The position numbers and the translations under genes were made by a program. Shown in pieces: positions 6,836-7,080 of a stretch of DNA of 7,080 bases. Position 1 is the first letter of the stretch. Each line of letters opens with the position of its first letter. The DNA is from Clostridiales bacterium. GTDB taxonomy: Bacteria > Bacillota_A > Clostridia > Oscillospirales > Oscillospiraceae. The notes under the pieces are model-generated. The model did not search any database. It was not told the DNA's origin and was given only the letters and a program-made list of their open reading frames with translations. Where the stretch lies: assembly GCA_019417795.1 (NCBI GenBank), contig DXUR01000127.1, positions 1 to 7,080 on the forward strand, read 5' to 3'.

Positions 6836-6880
6836 TTCACACGCATGAGGCCACTGGTTCGAGTCCAGTAGTCTCCACCA
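6836..6880 (+). pseudogene. 3' fragment of tRNA-Val(CAC), probable att site
   Basis: The segment reads as a tRNA from the anticodon loop to the end: loop TTCACAC (6836-6842, anticodon CAC at 6838-6840), GCATG (6843-6847) as 3' anticodon stem, AGGCC variable loop, T-stem ACTGG/CCAGT (6853-6857 and 6865-6869) around TTCGAGT, 3' acceptor strand AGTCTCC (6870-6876), discriminator A and encoded CCA (6878-6880). The 5' half is missing. The five bases before the loop (GAATC) do not pair with GCATG, and no GGAGACT acceptor strand or D-arm lies at the right distance upstream. Loss of everything 5' of the anticodon loop is what integration by a tyrosine recombinase into a tRNA gene leaves at the far end of an element. 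It should not be functional as a tRNA. Confidence 0.8.
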
Positions 6881-6917
6881 AAAATCACCGGAATCGCTTG
6901 ATTCCGGTGATTTTCTT
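6881..6917 (+). terminator. Terminator directly after the tRNA fragment
   Basis: AAAATCACCGGAATC (6881-6895) and GATTCCGGTGATTTT (6900-6914) form a perfect 15-bp stem with a GCTT loop, followed by CTTT. It begins immediately after the encoded CCA, the place of a tRNA terminator, and its A- and T-runs make it bidirectional. It is also the first strong terminator downstream of tctC, so operon transcripts may end here. Confidence 0.85.
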
Positions 6918-7010
6918 TCGTAATCTGCAACTTTTTTGTGCACTTAATTTTCGCCGTTTCTTCAAGACTCACACACTGACCCACACGGGGAAAGGGCCGG
7001 AAAGTACCGG

Positions 7011-7054
7011 ACAGGGCCAGACAGAAAATTTCCTGTCTGGCCCTGTATTTTTTT
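7011..7054 (+). terminator. Second intrinsic terminator near the right edge
   Basis: ACAGGGCCAGACAG (7011-7024) pairs perfectly over 14 bp with 7033-7046 around an 8-nt loop, followed by A and seven T (7048-7054). The T-run places it on the plus strand, yet no plus-strand gene lies between it and the previous terminator. It may stop read-through into a convergent gene beyond the edge. Confidence 0.85.
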
Positions 7055-7080
7055 GCCGCACTTACCGCATCTGCTGGCTG

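Larger units (their letters stand above)
6701..6984 (+). repeat. Three direct copies of TGACCCAC around the tRNA fragment
   Basis: TGACCCAC occurs at 6701-6708, 6713-6720 and 6977-6984: two copies left of the tRNA fragment, 12 bp apart, and one on the right. Short same-orientation repeats near an attachment site can be arm-type integrase sites. The motif is only 8 bp, so this is suggestive at most. Confidence 0.3.
6591..7080. other. Region without a convincing protein gene; element-junction features
   Basis: About 490 bp. It holds three copies of TGACCCAC (6701, 6713 and 6977), a 3' fragment of tRNA-Val, an adjoining terminator and a second terminator. Reading frames here are short or lack start signals. 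On the minus strand, frames enter from the right edge; one, ending in SQQMR and a TAA at about 7063-7065, could be the tail of a gene beyond the window. That is too little sequence to call. Confidence 0.6.

Noticed and set aside
6750..6880. A complete functional tRNA ending at 6880
   Set aside because: GGAGA at 6748 resembles an acceptor start, but it is over 80 nt from the anticodon loop instead of about 31, the next bases do not complete GGAGACT, and there is no D-arm or matching anticodon stem.
6591..7080. CRISPR array
   Set aside because: The only recurring unit is an 8-bp motif in three copies at irregular spacing; no repeat-spacer pattern.

Overview
The window (7,080 bp) looks like chromosomal DNA from a moderately GC-rich member of the Firmicutes, most likely a gut clostridium of the Oscillospiraceae type. 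This rests on strong AGGAGG-type ribosome binding sites, GTG and TTG starts, a Gram-positive-style lipoprotein solute-binding protein, and codon use rich in C/G-ending codons. The taxon is inferred from composition and signals; no marker gene is present.

Layout, left to right: (1) 1-180 holds a terminator of an upstream gene and a probable housekeeping promoter. (2) 182-2074 encodes a sigma54-dependent transcriptional activator with a PrpR-type sensor domain, a PAS-like region, an AAA+ domain and a Fis-type HTH, closed by a terminator. (3) 2116-2419 is a control region with a palindrome, three GTTTC boxes exactly 10 bp apart, and a near-perfect sigma54 -24/-12 promoter. (4) 2420-6590 is an operon of four genes: a PdxA-family dehydrogenase, then TctB, TctA and TctC of a tripartite tricarboxylate transporter. 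(5) 6591-7080 has no convincing protein gene. It holds the 3' part of a tRNA-Val(CAC) without its 5' part, followed directly by a perfect terminator hairpin, short TGACCCAC repeats and a second terminator. This looks like one end (att site) of an integrated element or a remnant of one.

How the genes probably work together: the lipoprotein TctC captures an organic acid outside the cell, TctA/TctB import it, and the PdxA-like enzyme oxidises it or a derivative of it. The activator senses a small molecule through its PrpR-type domain and switches the operon on at the sigma54 promoter. The substrate cannot be read from the sequence. The usual kinase partner (DUF1537/DtnK family) of catabolic PdxA2 enzymes is not in the window, so the rest of the pathway is elsewhere, missing, or different. 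The tRNA fragment downstream raises the possibility that this regulator-enzyme-transporter cassette lies at the end of a genomic island.
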